A stretch of DNA of 64,000 nt from Ectobius pallidus (GCA_964059195.1 CAXKWD010000005.1:39695825-39759824), one strand, 5' to 3'. Positions 33,338 to 46,005 are shown, counted from the stretch's first letter. Program-made: numbers and translations. The notes: generated by a model from the letters alone, not told the origin.

Positions 33338-33410
33338 TCCGGCTTAGCTCAGTTGGTAGAGCATTGGCGCGAATAGCCAAAGGTCCTGGGTTCAAGTCCC
33401 AGTGCCGGAG
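33338..33410 (+). tRNA. tRNA-like sequence, probably a pseudogene or SINE head
   Basis: 73 nt fold into a cloverleaf: acceptor TCCGGCT with TGCCGGA (one mismatch), D arm GCTC and GAGC around AGTTGGTA, anticodon stem TTGGC and GCCAA, T arm CTGGG and CCCAG around TTCAAGT. The anticodon loop GCGAATA would place GAA at 34-36 but has C at 33 and T at 37, both non-standard. A decayed relative with the same D arm and the downstream text TTTCTCCTAT lies at about 56650-56720, which suggests a SINE family instead of a working tRNA-Phe gene. Confidence 0.55.
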
Positions 33411-33439
33411 GAATTTTTCTCCTATAATATTCTCAATCA

Positions 33440-34700
33440 ATAGTAAATTAGCACCTACTTCTAATGAGAAGAATACTAATTAAATTAATATAATATTAAT
33501 TTGTTTAAATCTTATTTCACTGAACTTATTAAAGCTTTTAAAAATCCATTACCTTTTTCTCTTAAAGTATTACAGTTATACCCGCGTACACGAGTGTTAC
33601 TCCGCACTCATACGGGGGCTAATTAGACCTACTCCTTTTAATGCAGCGTAAGTATTTGTCAGTTTCCTCTGCAATATTTTATCTTGTAACATTTGTTTGT
33701 TATCTATATTTTTTTTTATTGTGTTAGTGAAGTTATATATTATGTGACTATGTTTCTTTGATTGTATACAAAATCGTAGAGTGTGTAAAATAAAACACAT
33801 TAAGTTCCGAAAGAAAACTATTTTAAACAAGAATTCAGCGTTGTTTGAAGTTATCTTTCCCATTTACATGCAGTGTAAGGGCGTAACAAAAAGGCATGCC
33901 AGTTCTTTGGGAATGTATTCCTTTCCATAGACATATAGAGGATGAATTCGTCTTATATGAACATGGGTCCGATAATTCTTTATTTCCTTGTTAGAGCCCT
34001 TTCTCAACACCTGAACTACTTACCAGAATACCCGAAAACAAAACTGCGGAAGACATAAAATCATATGAATGGTACTGAGAAACAGAACTGTGGTTAACAG
34101 AACATCAAACGAAATATTCAAAAAGTCCTCCGTTAGCACGGATACATCCCTCAACCCGCCGTCGCAAGGGCTCCCTGATGCGCTGATCTATCTCTGGAGT
34201 AACTCGTATTATCTAGCAATCTTACAGAGTATGAGCACGGATACTTTTTTTGTTCCCTCCCTTACCCCCGGAGTGCCTAACAATGAAGCTTATTACCTCC
34301 GGTCAAACCAAATTTTGGTAACCATTTGTTTGATGTGTTTACCTAATAGTGCCCTTATGTACATTCTGATGGGAAGTGTGGTGAAATTGACATGTTTGGG
34401 CTGTGTACTTGTGTCGTTGTATATTAGCGCGGGTTTGACTTTCTTGCCATGAAGTCGATTGCTTGTCGTTAGTTTTGTTTGTTTAGTATCATGTAGATAT
34501 GTTTTCTAATGTATGTAGCAGTGCGTGTATCTGTGTGAAGGGATTATTAGCCAGTCCAGCATTTGCCTATGAGCAAGGGAGGCCCTTCAAAAACCTCGCT
34601 CGGACTGGGATAGTGAATTATTCATGATACTGTTCTTTTTGGAGTAGCGCTGTATTGGCGAAATTTTTGAACGCTGGGAAGGTGTGTTTCTGAGTCCAGA
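33440..34700. other. No recognised gene; probably partly LINE 3' untranslated DNA
   Basis: The plus-strand frame 34069-34452 (127 residues) has no family resemblance. It lies just beyond the 3' end of the minus-strand LINE fragment at 34705-35100, so the part near 34450-34700 may be that LINE's untranslated tail. Confidence 0.35.
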
Positions 34701-34704
34701 ACTG

Positions 34705-35100
34705 TAAAGTCAGGGGGCCCAGGCTTCCTCATCTGCCATAGCGGCTTCTCGAAGGAGGAGCCTGTCTTCGTGGTACCGAGGACAAGTGTAAAGCATGTGA
34801 TACATGGTATCAGCTTCGTAGTCTTCGCAGTTGCATAAGTTATGGTCGGAAAGATTGAAACGGGCTAATTTGGCGGCAAAGTTGCCGTGGCCAGTGAGAA
34901 GTTGTGTGACGTAGTGATCAAGTTTAATCCAGTGCATTTTGAGTTTCATGTGTATGTTGGGGAAAAAGTCCCTTGTGATGTGTCCAAATTGGGCTACTGC
35001 CCATCTTTGCTGCCAAAGGTGTATAACTTCAGTGTGAATTTGTTCGTATATTTGCGATTTTTCTAAACGGTCATATTCGTTTTGTCCAACTTGACGGTTA
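34705..35100 (-). pseudogene. LINE (I/R1/Jockey-like) RNase H-C-terminal fragment
   Basis: On the minus strand a continuous frame reads HLWQQRWAVAQFGHITRDFF, PNIHMKLKMHW, VTQLLTGHGNFAAKLARFNL, then C-x-C and HMLYTCPRYH. This is the C-terminal end of LINEs of the I/R1/Jockey group, where a TGHG block precedes a zinc-binding C...H-x4-C motif. The frame is open from 35100 to about 34710 with no stop, so this fragment is better preserved than most here. Upstream catalytic domains are missing. Confidence 0.8.
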
Positions 35101-35104
35101 TCTA

Positions 35105-36020
35105 TAGAGAATGGTATTCATTTTCTCGTTTTGTATCTCGATATTCTTTCCTTAAGGAGTAGATCAACGGGGAGGGTGCCAGCTAGTACTTGGTTGCTGT
35201 CTACATCATGCACCGATGCTACATACACAAATACACAACACGTTGGCACAACATTTTTTGGTAAAACAAAACGGCTGATTTCGCTGTACACATCCTTCTA
35301 TTTCGTGGGTATTTCGCGAAATAAAATATGTTATACAATTATCCTTATGAGGATGCTACGGCGCTCTGCATGCTGTGTTCTGTGATCAATAAAAATGACC
35401 ATATATTTTGAATTATGATGTTCTTTAAAACCTATAGAATTCATATATACACTCAGTTTGTTACTAAGAAAAATATACGAAATAAAAGAAAAATCGTGAA
35501 GAAGTGGGCATTTATGTAACCTAAAATGGCGTAATTTATACTCACAGAAGTGTCAACTACAGTGGATAAAATACGAGATGTGTCGAATCCACACTCTTTG
35601 CCGCAACAAGGCATCTCAAACGCAGTACACAGTTAGAAAAAAAAGTGTATCGTGATCACTGAATAGCCTACATTCCTCAGTCTTTGCTGTAATCGAGCAC
35701 AATAATTATCGACAACTTCTCGGCAGCCATAGAAATAGCAGAAAAGGATGCATGCTGTAAGAAATGAAGGAAAAATCACACTAAAATAAGATATTACGAT
35801 TTTGAATCAAATTTCTTGTACACATTTCTCAGTTTACGTGTGGAATGGGCGTATTTCGCGGTTATTTAGACATTTCGCACGAGGGAACAAATTTCGCGAT
35901 AATTTGTGGATTCAATTTGCTTAATATTGGCATTTTAAGTGTTTACACTGCTAAATATAGCTAAGAAAAGTTTTTGATTTCACGCTTATCGCTTTTACAA
36001 ATGTACAGTTCCTAACAATA
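35105..36020. other. AT-rich stretch without a recognised gene
   Basis: Nothing recognisable. Confidence 0.4.
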
Positions 36021-36024
36021 CACA

Positions 36025-36230
36025 AATAAGAATATAGTGGATTCAGGTCAGGCGAGCGCGGATGCCAAGTAATTGTCCACCTATTCCTATCCATTTATCA
36101 CGGAATGGACTGTTCAGAAACTGGCGAACACAGAGGTTGAAATTAGCAGGAGCGCCATTGTGCATGAAGTACATGTCTCGTCGTATTCGTAATGGCGCAT
36201 ATTCCAACAGGACAGGTCATTGATTTTTTA
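36025..36230 (-). pseudogene. Tc1/mariner-type DDE transposase core fragment
   Basis: The minus-strand translation is MYFMHNGAPANFNLCVRQFL, then FRDKWIGIGGQLLGIRARLT. The NGAPANF block corresponds to the DGAPPH segment around the second catalytic residue (Asp replaced by Asn here). The following W-I-G block leads to the third catalytic site, which has been lost. Related in type to the fragment at 14110-14695, but divergent. Confidence 0.7.
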
Positions 36231-36309
36231 AGATAATTTTTTACCTTCGTCCATTCACAAGATGTGGCAGTGCATACGGTCCTACCAACAGACACCAATA
36301 ATGCCGGCC

Positions 36310-38210
36310 CACACTTGTACACAAAGGACTCTAACCCGGAAATAAGGCATTTTCAGACCCATGTTCACATAACATAATTTTACCATCTATATGAAGGGAA
36401 TGTTTCTCCAAAGTTTTGGACTACCTTTTTGTTACACCCCGTATTATACAAATGATCACTGAGATAACCGAAGCAGGTTTATAGTATAAAGACGGAAAGT
36501 GATCTCGCTCCAACATTTCTCCAATTCAGATTGTAGAAGAACCGTTTTAAATATTGGAACTGATAGTGATATTCCGCCACAGTGCGGGTGTTGGGTATTG
36601 ACAGGAGTTTAAGTGGCGCATCTGCTTCCATCTCCCTTCATGACCACAGCGATGGACTCAATGAATGAATGAGAGAATGAGTGACTGTACCGCTGAGTGT
36701 GTCATCCATTTCCAATCACACGCATACAGTCTCACACATGCCTTCATTACTCACTTCCATTTTAACTTTTCAACATAAAAGCCCATCTACACCCTAAATG
36801 TTATTTAAATTCTCCATCGTATCCGAGGGAGAAAATCAATTTTTACTTAGAGATGCGATCCAAATCTGGGCTTGAATGTTAATTTTTTTTGAAAGATTAT
36901 TATTCAGTTCAACAATATTCAAACAGACGCGTTCTGTTATGACATTTCGCTGACATTCTATACTCTCATAAATGTACAGTCAGCCTATGGATAAAATATG
37001 TAATATATAATCACTTGAATAACAGGTATAATAAAGTGATTCTACAATATTATTCCTTCACTCAGGTCCAAGGCTCAAAACAAGGATGTTGTCCTACTCC
37101 TATGCTTATTTATCACTTGCCTGATTGAAAAAAATGATTTAACAAATACATCTACATATTTCTACTAAGTCACATGCCGCAGACAATGGCCATTGAAAGT
37201 GGCTAGTGGTACAAAATTATAAGAACCTTGAATAAATTTGGCTCATATAGCAGTTTAAAGCTTGGATTAAATCAGTCAGTTCTCTGGCTTCGTTCATCCT
37301 CCCCCTCATTCATTAAGAATTAGTTGTCCATTCTGCTGCAGAATGTTGCAAAGAAGCGTGGGATTTTTTACACTTAAAACCTTGTATATATTTCTGCATC
37401 CTTTTACTAGTTTCAATCTTAGGTACAACAAAATTAGGTAAACTGATATAACAAAGTGCCAGATAGAGTTAATAGGCCTTATTTCGCATGCTTCTCACAT
37501 ACATGGCACAGGCTTTGTACTATTAATATTGTTATATACGCCTATCTATAACATAAATGTTTATTATTAATAGATTACCCTGTTTAAATATTATAATAAT
37601 ATGTTAGTAAACAATTCATTGGCAGTAATGTAAATAAATAAAGTTTATACGGGCTAGTTTGTAAAGAAACTGTGCTATCCCGAAGGATATCAGCAGACGT
37701 CACTGCCGTTCTCTTTCTTTTTTTATCGCACAAATAAATATTCATTTCCTTCATTTTAATCGCCACAGATACTATTACCCCTGCTACTACTATTATCGCG
37801 TATCTATTAATATTATTCACCATTTAAAATAAAATAAATTACTATTTCAGCATTGGTATTTTGGTCCATAAACTAGATAGTTTAAATGTATTTGACAAAA
37901 TACAAACTTAAGCCAAGACAACAGTTTCATTGAAAACATTATAACTTCTTTTTTGTCCATTCATGAAACATGTTTCTTTGACTACATTTGAAAGCATGAA
38001 TTCTAAAAAATCATCTGGCAACTTCTTGAGTATATTATAATATTCATAAGAGAAAAAATTCTATTGTATTTTATTAATTTAGCGTGGTTTCTCCTGTTCA
38101 TATTTGTCATGATTGTAATGCATGTGAAACTTAATCCATCAGTCACCATTTAAACATTTATTGTGAGAAAATCCAAAGTATCCCTGGTATATTATTACTG
38201 AGCCGACAGC
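36310..38210. other. AT-rich stretch without a recognised gene
   Basis: No gene seen. A 39-bp fragment of the CAGGTAAACTGATATAACAA repeat family lies at 37428-37466 (AATTAGGTAAACTGATATAA). Confidence 0.45.
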
Positions 38211-38214
38211 CAGT

Positions 38215-38590
38215 AGATCTACAGGATGAAAGTCTAAGTATATAATGTCTAATTTTAGGTCTTGGCATTCATTTTGAAAGTAATCTAAATTGGAACATCC
38301 ATATAAAATAATTTTTTACAAAATATACTGCATATTTCACGCTCACCAACGATAAAAAATGTTCTACCGCTTTAATCAAAGAAAACATTCGTGTCAACAC
38401 TCATAATGCCTCATTTCGACTACTGTGATACTTTATTTAGCGATTTAAGCTCAAAACTAGCGCTAATTTTGTTAACTTGGTGCTTACCTGTTAAGTTTTA
38501 TATAATGGTCTTACATCGTAAATAAAAGCTATACTAATCTTCAATTGTTATTATATTCATTCGATTTGTTCGGACTGCAACTCTAACCTA
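38215..38590 (+). pseudogene. LINE fragment downstream of reverse transcriptase core
   Basis: Across frameshifts the translation includes LGIHFESNLNWNIHIK followed by KTFVSTLIMPHFDYCDTLFS and DLSSKL. The LG-x-x-x-D/E-x-x-L-x-W block and the P-H-x-D-Y-C block are standard landmarks after the catalytic core of Jockey/CR1-type LINE proteins. The rest is lost. Confidence 0.75.
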
Positions 38591-38594
38591 AGTT

Positions 38595-38870
38595 TTAACT
38601 TATGTAATTATTTGAAATTTCTTCCCGTTCTTTATATTGCTGATAGTTGAAAACCCTGGCGTAAATTTGTGAGGCAGGCTTCTTTATATTACTGGATATC
38701 GAATTATACGATGCCCTCCAAAGAACTGACTGTGAGGGCAGTATCGTCTGCCTGTTTTTCCTTAAGAGTTTCAAAAAATTCCAAATATTTCCATCCTCTG
38801 GAATTTGTAGTGCCATCCTTCGGCTGTGTTCATTCTTCTCTGAAAATGGTTTTGCCTGAAGTAAAGTCAA
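38595..38870 (-). pseudogene. Possible transposase C-terminal fragment (MULE-like), weak
   Basis: The 91-residue minus-strand frame contains RRMALQIPEDGNIWNFLKLL and RKNRQ. A histidine/proline-x-IW-x-FL-x-x-L-x-x-E/N-Q block is seen near the C-terminus of some MULE-type transposases. The match is short and I cannot exclude chance. Directly next to it on the plus strand lies a run of 22 A at 38956-38977. Confidence 0.3.
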
Positions 38871-38955
38871 AGATGTTGTGTATCACAAATTTTTGCCTAT
38901 ATTTCTTGTTACTTGTGTACGTTGGCATGATGGGAAGTTTCACAAACAATTTTGT

Positions 38956-38977
38956 AAAAAAAAAAAAAAAAAAAAAA
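38956..38977 (+). repeat. Poly(A) run, 22 nt
   Basis: An uninterrupted run of 22 A. It may be the tail of a retroposed transcript covering 38670-38955, but I recognise no parent gene and see no target duplication. Confidence 0.6.
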
Positions 38978-39304
38978 CCGAAGGCCAGTATTAATTACAG
39001 CAGAAGTGTCATTATCGCAAATACCATTGTCTTGGAAAATATGAATTACAGTATTACCAATGTACTCAATTTTCTCCTTTGAAATATTTCACAACTGGAA
39101 GTTTTCCCTTCCCATATATCACTTTAGATTTTATATTTATTAGACATTCCTTCCTTAGACCTTTTGTTGTTGGACATACCATATCTTTAGATATTTATGT
39201 CATAGTCCTTTTTGTTATTAGACATTTTTACAAATTATACGTGTCTGCTTTAGACTTACTGATCTGAAAGATCTCCTGGGTCTCTTTTTCAAATAAAAAA
39301 ACCT

Positions 39305-40045
39305 GAATCTTTTTCGCAGACAGACCTAGGAAAATAACGGAAGGGGAATGTAGGGACAAGGTTGCTCTGGAGATCCAATCAATGATTAAAACCAACTGGG
39401 GAACAGAAAGATATCACTATGAGGTGAGCGCTGAAAGCAGGACGGGTTTAGCCTGGTTTCGTCTAGGAGCCTGGAAATCATTGAAACGCGTCAATGCAGA
39501 AGGAGCCAGAATATGCCCACTATGCAACAAGGATGAGAGAGCACAACATATCCTCTCTGAATGTGAAGTCACTGAGATGCTTAGGCAAAGATATTTGCCA
39601 GACTCTTTTGTCGTCTCTAGAAGAGGTCACATGGCGATATTCGAGCTGTTGAGTGATACAAAATTCTCCGAAGGGGTGGGGAAATTCATGTCTAAAGTCC
39701 GACAGCTCAGGGTAGAAAAGGATGGGAGGGAGGGGCAGGGGGAGTAATCTTTGTCTGTGTATTATTATGTATTATATTGTATTATTATTGTCATATCTTT
39801 TCTGTCATTAGTACAATATTTTTTCTTTCTTTCTTTTCTCACTCTTTCTGTATAGCATCACTATATTATAAGTTTTCGTATTATATTGTTTTGTATTATT
39901 AGTGTTACTTTTTTTTCTTTGTCCAAAAATGTGCATAGTTAAAGCACGAACGGCCGTCTAGGCCCGTGCGTTGGATTTATTCTATGGATAATGTATTTAA
40001 TATGTATGTAAGAATAAAGATGCAAAGGCAGAGTTACAATATCAT
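39305..40045 (+). pseudogene. LINE C-terminus with zinc knuckle and 3' tail, 5'-truncated
   Basis: The frame is open from about 39305 to the stop at 39745 and encodes GLAWFRLGAWKSLKR, RICPLCNKDERAQHILSEC, EMLRQRYLPDSF and KFMSKVRQLRVEK. C-x2-C-x7-H-x4-C is the zinc-binding motif found at the C-terminus of many LINE proteins, thought to bind nucleic acid. The 3' untranslated part (39748-40030) ends near AAGAATAAAGATGCAAAGGC. Lack of stops over 440 bp makes this one of the younger LINE copies here. Upstream domains are absent. Confidence 0.8.
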
Positions 40046-42138
40046 GTTCTAGTTTCTTTTTAGAAGAATGTGTGTTGTTGGAGATAAATGGGTCCGATGT
40101 TTCTTGGACAAGTCATTTGCCAGATTGAACTTTTTAATGAGAACGTTGAATGCATGTTTTTGAAAGAACATTACATGCAATGATGCAGATGGCCTACATT
40201 AACTGGAGTCTTGAAAAAGACTCTTCAAGGAATACAAATGGAATATCAATATACTAGAAAACGTGGAACCTTAGAGGGAAACCCCACTTGTCAATGTCAA
40301 GAGATAGGACGTGACCTAATATATGCAGCGAAGAGGGTATGAGGGGAAGTTGGAATTCCATTTAAAACGAAAAATCTTTAATCGAATTTCAAATGGTTTC
40401 AAATTTATCATCAGACACTTGGAAACGCTCACAGGGCATTTGGCTAAGCACAACTTCGAGTGCAACTTATATTAGTAGAAGTGAAGGTCTGATTCCAAAG
40501 TCTTTAAGCTAGCTATTTCCTATTCCTCAATGTTTGGTTTCCGAAATAGATAACTTCACGTCAAAACGTGTTTTATCCAAAACTGATGAGCTAAAACACT
40601 TTAAACTTCCGCACACCATATTGTTTTCTATTAACCTAAAATAAAATAAAGTGGATAATTATGATACCATTAGTTCAACTACTTTTGTAGTTACGCGAAT
40701 GAGGCAATAGTGGACGAATTAAGCTTGAACCGAGTACGAAATACGGAATGAGTCCGAAAAAAAAAAAATTAAATCCACGTGAAATTTCAATCCGAGCAGA
40801 AACAATGAATCGGAGCTGCTGCCAGCAAAATCTAGGCTGCAGTATGAGAATGTGTATTTAAAGACTAACTCAGGTTAAGCGATATTTCTTTTGTAACGAG
40901 TTGTGATACCATGTTAACTTATATTTTGAAGAGTTTTCTGAAAAACTCTGGTAAAGTTTCTGCATTAACGTTAAAAAAACCAGTTTTGGCTTATATTTGT
41001 TGTTTTATGATCACATATTAATTTCTTTAAAACTCTGTTGAAGGTGGTATCTAGATTTTATTTAATACGCCACTAAATATTTTTATGACGACTTCAGCGC
41101 TGAAGCATGGAGGAACATAAAAAAAAAGGAAATTGAGAAGTGGTCAATTCGGCTCTTCCAATAGAAACTGATTTATAACTTTGTATCTGACTTTGAATAA
41201 TTGATATGAGACTAAAAAGGAGAATTATTAAAACATAACGTTATGGTTATTGATATGTTAAGATACGGAATTTTATGTTCCACAGCTAGAGGCATACAAT
41301 GGAGCAGCTTCGACAAGATAGGACTATTATTTTATGTTTACGTGGCATGATTTTCCCAAACCCATAAGTGTTAATGGCGCCTACGTTAAAAGAAAGTTTT
41401 CTCGCTTGTTTTCTCGGTTGTTTGCGTTCCTTGTCTCTGCTTAAAATCACTCTCACCAGCACAAATATAGCCTACTTACGCATTATAATTTGTGGTTCAT
41501 TAATAGTTCTAGAATAGTACTTATACTTATAGTGTTATTATTATTTATTACACATGAAGGATGAGTTAATAAAGAAAATTAACTTTCTCCGAAATATCAC
41601 GATTTATTCAAATGGCTTAATGTCATTTTTCATATTATGAAGGCCAGTGTGTTTATGTCGAATGCCGTCAAATTAACGTCACATTTAAGGAAAGATGCAA
41701 TTTCTTATGATGCAAGTAAACATTTACAAAGCTGCAATAATAAGTCTTGAATATACATAATTAACTAGTTTAGTGCTTTATAAATAAAGACATCTTTGCA
41801 AAAGTCCTGGTATTCCTAATGGAGTTAATTAGTAACAATGAACACATAGCCTGTGTTTGCTTATTAATGTTAATGATATTATTCTTTGATCCCTGGAGTG
41901 GGTGGAATATATTATTAAACTCCATACTAGTATACTTAGGGAAAAACGAGAGGGAGAGAGAAAACCCGTCACAGAATATTCAGCTAGGTGTAAGAAAATG
42001 CCGCCCGGTCTTATCATCAGGACACTTTATTAAGTTCCTGTGAATTTTTGTTCTTTTTTTATATAACTTAACTCCCTTAACGATCACAACTATATTACAT
42101 CTTAAAAAGTCATTTTTATAACTTCGAAGTTAAACTAC
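40046..42138. other. AT-rich stretch without a recognised gene
   Basis: Nothing recognisable on either strand. Confidence 0.4.
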
Positions 42139-42142
42139 CATA

Positions 42143-43054
42143 GGGGAAGGTTGCCTGTGTTGGACCGATTTTACATGTTGTTACCCCACGCTTTTATTAT
42201 GTACAATAATGTACATTTTATACACTTTCATCTGGTAGTATTACATTTTGAATAGATATATATCTCCAAGGCCTACAATGTAAAATTTAGAAGTCTGTAA
42301 ATGGTCCTAATTAGGAAACCGGTTGCTTAATTTGGACCTTCGGTTGCTTAAGTTGGACAGATGGTAAAACTTTGAGTAAAAATAATAATTGTAATATTTT
42401 AAAGAACCGGTATTTTAACAAATTTATTAGACACAAATGACTTTTAAAGTAAGTTACTTAGGGCCTATTATACAAAACCATTAATTATGATTTCTAAATT
42501 AGAAGCAAACTGTTTTATACTGATAAAGTGCTTCAAATAAGAAACAAAGAATAACTAGTAAACAAATTGCATTAAAAAATGTAAAAAAAATGGCACGGTA
42601 AAATATACTAAATCTGCCTATACGCTGAGATCAAGAATGGAAGTTATGATGGTCCAAATTAGGAAACACGCGGTGGTCCAACTTCGGCAACTGGACGCCA
42701 TGTAAGACAATATGATGCTACAAGGACTCACAAAATGTAAAACTAGTTTTACGATATCTAGTTATTAACTAATGAAAGGCACTTGTAAAATATAATGTAG
42801 GTAATTGTTTTGCTTACTCTTACTCTGCATAACAGCTTATGATTTGTAGAGCGACTCTTGTTACACAAACGAGGAGAACACAATAATTGCAGTTATTCTT
42901 TCTTCAAAGGCTGCAGCCAACTGAGCGTTGGATCACTCGTCCTTGACAGCATTTCTCATAAGTAGAGCCAACTTGAAGGTTTACGTTACTAACAGATAGC
43001 GAAATATGAAGGAGGTCCAACTTAGGCAACGGTCCAACTTTGACAACTCTCCCC
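42143..43054. mobile_element. 912-bp TA-flanked inverted-repeat element with eightfold internal motif
   Basis: The ends are GGGGAAGGTTGCCTGTGTTG and CAACTTTGACAACTCTCCCC, each next to TA (42141-42142 and 43055-43056). A 17-18-bp motif close to GGTTGCYTAAGTTGGACC occurs forward at 42149, 42321 and 42342. It occurs in reverse at 42303, 42651, 42675, 43014 and 43031. Copies cluster near the ends and at two interior sites. The interior has no coding frame. The TA duplication points to a Tc1/mariner/pogo-type non-autonomous element. The repeated motif looks like a multiple transposase-binding site, which is inference. Confidence 0.8.
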
Positions 43055-43059
43055 TATCT

Positions 43060-43700
43060 ATGTCCTATAAAAAACATTCTAATCAGAAAAAAATACTTGA
43101 TAAAACGGAGTAATATAATATGTTGCAAGATCTTATAATATTATAAATTCTCATAGTAGGCCTACTTACGTATGCCAATCAGCTCTTCCCCATTAGGGAG
43201 AGAAAGCGATAGAAGGTATCTCCTTCTAGTTTGCTCAAAATAGGCCTACACGTTCAATATTTTTAATTTTTTTATTTAATAATAATGAGCATTACAAGTA
43301 GAAAACCAAATTAAAATGTTCATAAAAAAATATATTCATTTATGCAATACAATAAAAATAAAAGATAAGAATTCACAAAAGATATATTACTTTAACTTAA
43401 TCTACTAAGTACATAGATAAAAAAGAAAAAGAAATTAGTAGTCACTTCTTGGTTCCAGCAATTGTCAGGTTTCTACATAATGCCGTTGAGAGAAAAAAAA
43501 CATTTAGAAAAAGAAAGAAAAAGTGAGGAGGATGTTTGGAATGATACATTAAACCAATACACTAATTACAGTTTTTTATAACTACTTTTATTAAGTTCAA
43601 TTCTGTATTAAATTATCTTCGGCTAATGCATTTTTAAATTCATGTTCGGACATGCTAATCAGACATGCTAACATCAGTATTTTCCCTGGGGGTAAAGAAT
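43060..43700. other. AT-rich stretch without a recognised gene
   Basis: Nothing coding. Two TAGGCCTA palindromes lie at 43157 and 43241, only 84 bp apart. Confidence 0.45.
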
Positions 43701-43719
43701 AGCTTCCTGTGTTTACTTA

Positions 43720-45010
43720 GTTAACTTGGCACGTAAAAGGAAATCTTCCTGACAATATTATTGTCATCAATTTTTGAATGTAGTAATTTGTGAAGAAATA
43801 TTAATCCTTGGCTATTTCTTCTGAATTTTAAAATTCTAATATCGTATACTTCTAGAAGCGTTTTGTAATTCAAGTATATTGGATAATAGCCAGTACTTCT
43901 GAACATAAAAGAATTATAGATCTTCAATTGTACTTTTCTTATTGAATCATAGTGTTTAAAAGCAGTTGGATTCCATATGACTGTACCATATTCGAGGTTA
44001 TAATTATAAGAAGTGTTTTCTCTGAATGTACATGAATTCCTTATAGCAAAACCTAAATTCCTTAATGCTTTTTAAATGGTTATTTTAATGTACCTGTTAA
44101 ACCTAAGAGCCTTGGTAAATTTCTAGTTTCCATTACTTCATCAAGTTTAACATAATTTGTATTACTTGTATACATCTTTTGAATGTCATTTTAACGCATT
44201 TTTTAGTCTTAAATGGAAGTTTATATTTATCACTCCATGTATTTAAGTAATTTTGATATTGAAAAGAATCTGAAACTGAAACAATAGATTTATATATTTT
44301 AATATCATCAGCAAACAATTAAATATTGGAGTTGTTCACTCTGATCGGTAAATCATTTATGAAACATAGAAACAGTAAAGGGCCTAAATTTTGAACCTTG
44401 AGGAATTCCAGAATTAATCACGAATTGATGAGATAAGTGATTTTTCAACTCACTACCTGTGTTCTATTTTTTTTAACTACGAACAAATAATTTTCATTAA
44501 GTGAGTGGAGAAAAAGAGTTGAGCTAATTTGTTAAGTAAACATTAATGATCAAGTATATCAAATGTCTTTTGAAAATCTGTATACATTATGTCAACCTGT
44601 CTATGTTGGTCTAATTCCAATGAGTCGATTTCAGTTAAGTTCTATAGGTTTTTAACAGTTGATCTTTTTTGGCGTGTAGCCATGTTGAAATCGCTATCTT
44701 AATATGGCCGAAAATGTGTGTGTACAAAATACTTTCCAGAATTTTAGCTGGTGTAGATAGAATAGCAATGGGTTTATAATTTTGTACCATTTTTGAACTT
44801 TCCGATTTGTGTATGCGGACTATTTTTGTAACTTTCCATACATCCGGAAAACGCATTATCCAATGACTTGGTTAAAAATTATAGTTAATGGATACACTAA
44901 GAGTTCACCATACCCTTTGAAAATATATGTTGGTATTCCGTCCGGTCCTACAGAATGTTTAGATTTTAATGTTTTAATTGCTAATTCAACTTCGTTTGTC
45001 TTTGTTGCAA
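43720..45010 (-). pseudogene. LINE reverse transcriptase, decayed
   Basis: On the minus strand, from 45010 downward, the frames give VELAIKTLKSKHSVGPDGIP, TYIFKGYGELLVYPL, then MRFPDVWKVTKIVRIHKSES and NYKPIAILSTPAKILESILY. Next come VDIMYTDFQKTFDILDH and GPLLFLCFINDLP, then LFADDIKIYKSIVSVSDSFQ with the catalytic ADD, and finally LPFKTKKCVKMTF. These are consecutive reverse transcriptase motifs of a Jockey/CR1-type LINE. Further down (43721-43927) a divergent C-terminal part follows, with LLEVYDIRILKF. Multiple stops and frameshifts; no endonuclease is present. Confidence 0.85.
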
Positions 45011-45959
45011 TTCTTTATTATAATTATAATTTATTATAATTCATCGACAGTTCATCAAATATCTCATAATAATAATTATGCGATAACAATAATATTAATC
45101 ATAATCATAATATCAATCATACTGGTAGCCTACTGCGGTTATGCAATTGCTGCTTTCTGTAGTTATGCGGTCTGTCGGTTGTCTACGAACGATCGTACGA
45201 TGCAGCTAACACCATTATTCGTCCGCCAATGCATCTAACTGTTATACTTCGCATTGTACCACAATGGGATGTGTTACGTTAAAATTAACAACTCACTTTA
45301 TTACGTAACAAATTTTGTACAGATAGTGTAAATAATGCACAATACTATCCAGATAGTTAAGCACGCGGAGCGGAGGCGGTGGCCGTAACTGAGCGTTGTA
45401 GAATAATGTTGATATCAGTAGGAACTCGATTCATATAATATGACCACTTAATTATACCACTGGATATTAAATAGGCCCTATAAAAAATATACTGGTAAAA
45501 CAGAAGTTTCTATGCTATAAGAAAAGTTGGCAATCTTTGTCATGTCAGACGATTTCACAGTAACCTACCTGTTGCAGAGATATGTATTGTGGAATATTAA
45601 GATTCTCAAAATAATTAAGTTTTTCTTGTATACATTCTTTGCTCAAATAGCGTTCTTTCGTTATGGACAGGTAATAATTTTTTTTAGTACACGCTCTCTA
45701 AAACAGCTCCTTGTCGGATGGTAACACGCCGAAAAATTGCATTTTAGCAACCAAGGCCGCTAAAATTTCATAAAACCGTATTCAAAATGCAGTTTTATCG
45801 GCCTAGTACTTTAAAGTCGTTATGACAATCTACAAACAAAATCCAGATGGCATTGGCCAGTCACACCAACTTTAACATGGATTTAAGCATATAATTGGTC
45901 ATCAAACAAAAAATTTAAGATAACATGTTTCTTTATGATAATCAGAAACTTTACCAGGT

Positions 45960-45963
45960 TTTT

Positions 45964-46005
<42 letters not shown>

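Noticed and set aside
33338..33410. Functional tRNA-Phe gene
   Set aside because: Positions 33 and 37 of the anticodon loop are non-standard and related decayed copies exist.
34069..34452. 127-residue plus-strand protein
   Set aside because: No recognisable motif, no start context or neighbours; adjacent to a LINE tail on the other strand.
38669..39082. Processed gene with poly(A) at 38956
   Set aside because: The 22-A run is suggestive, but the peptide matches nothing and no target duplication was found; kept only as a poly(A) run.
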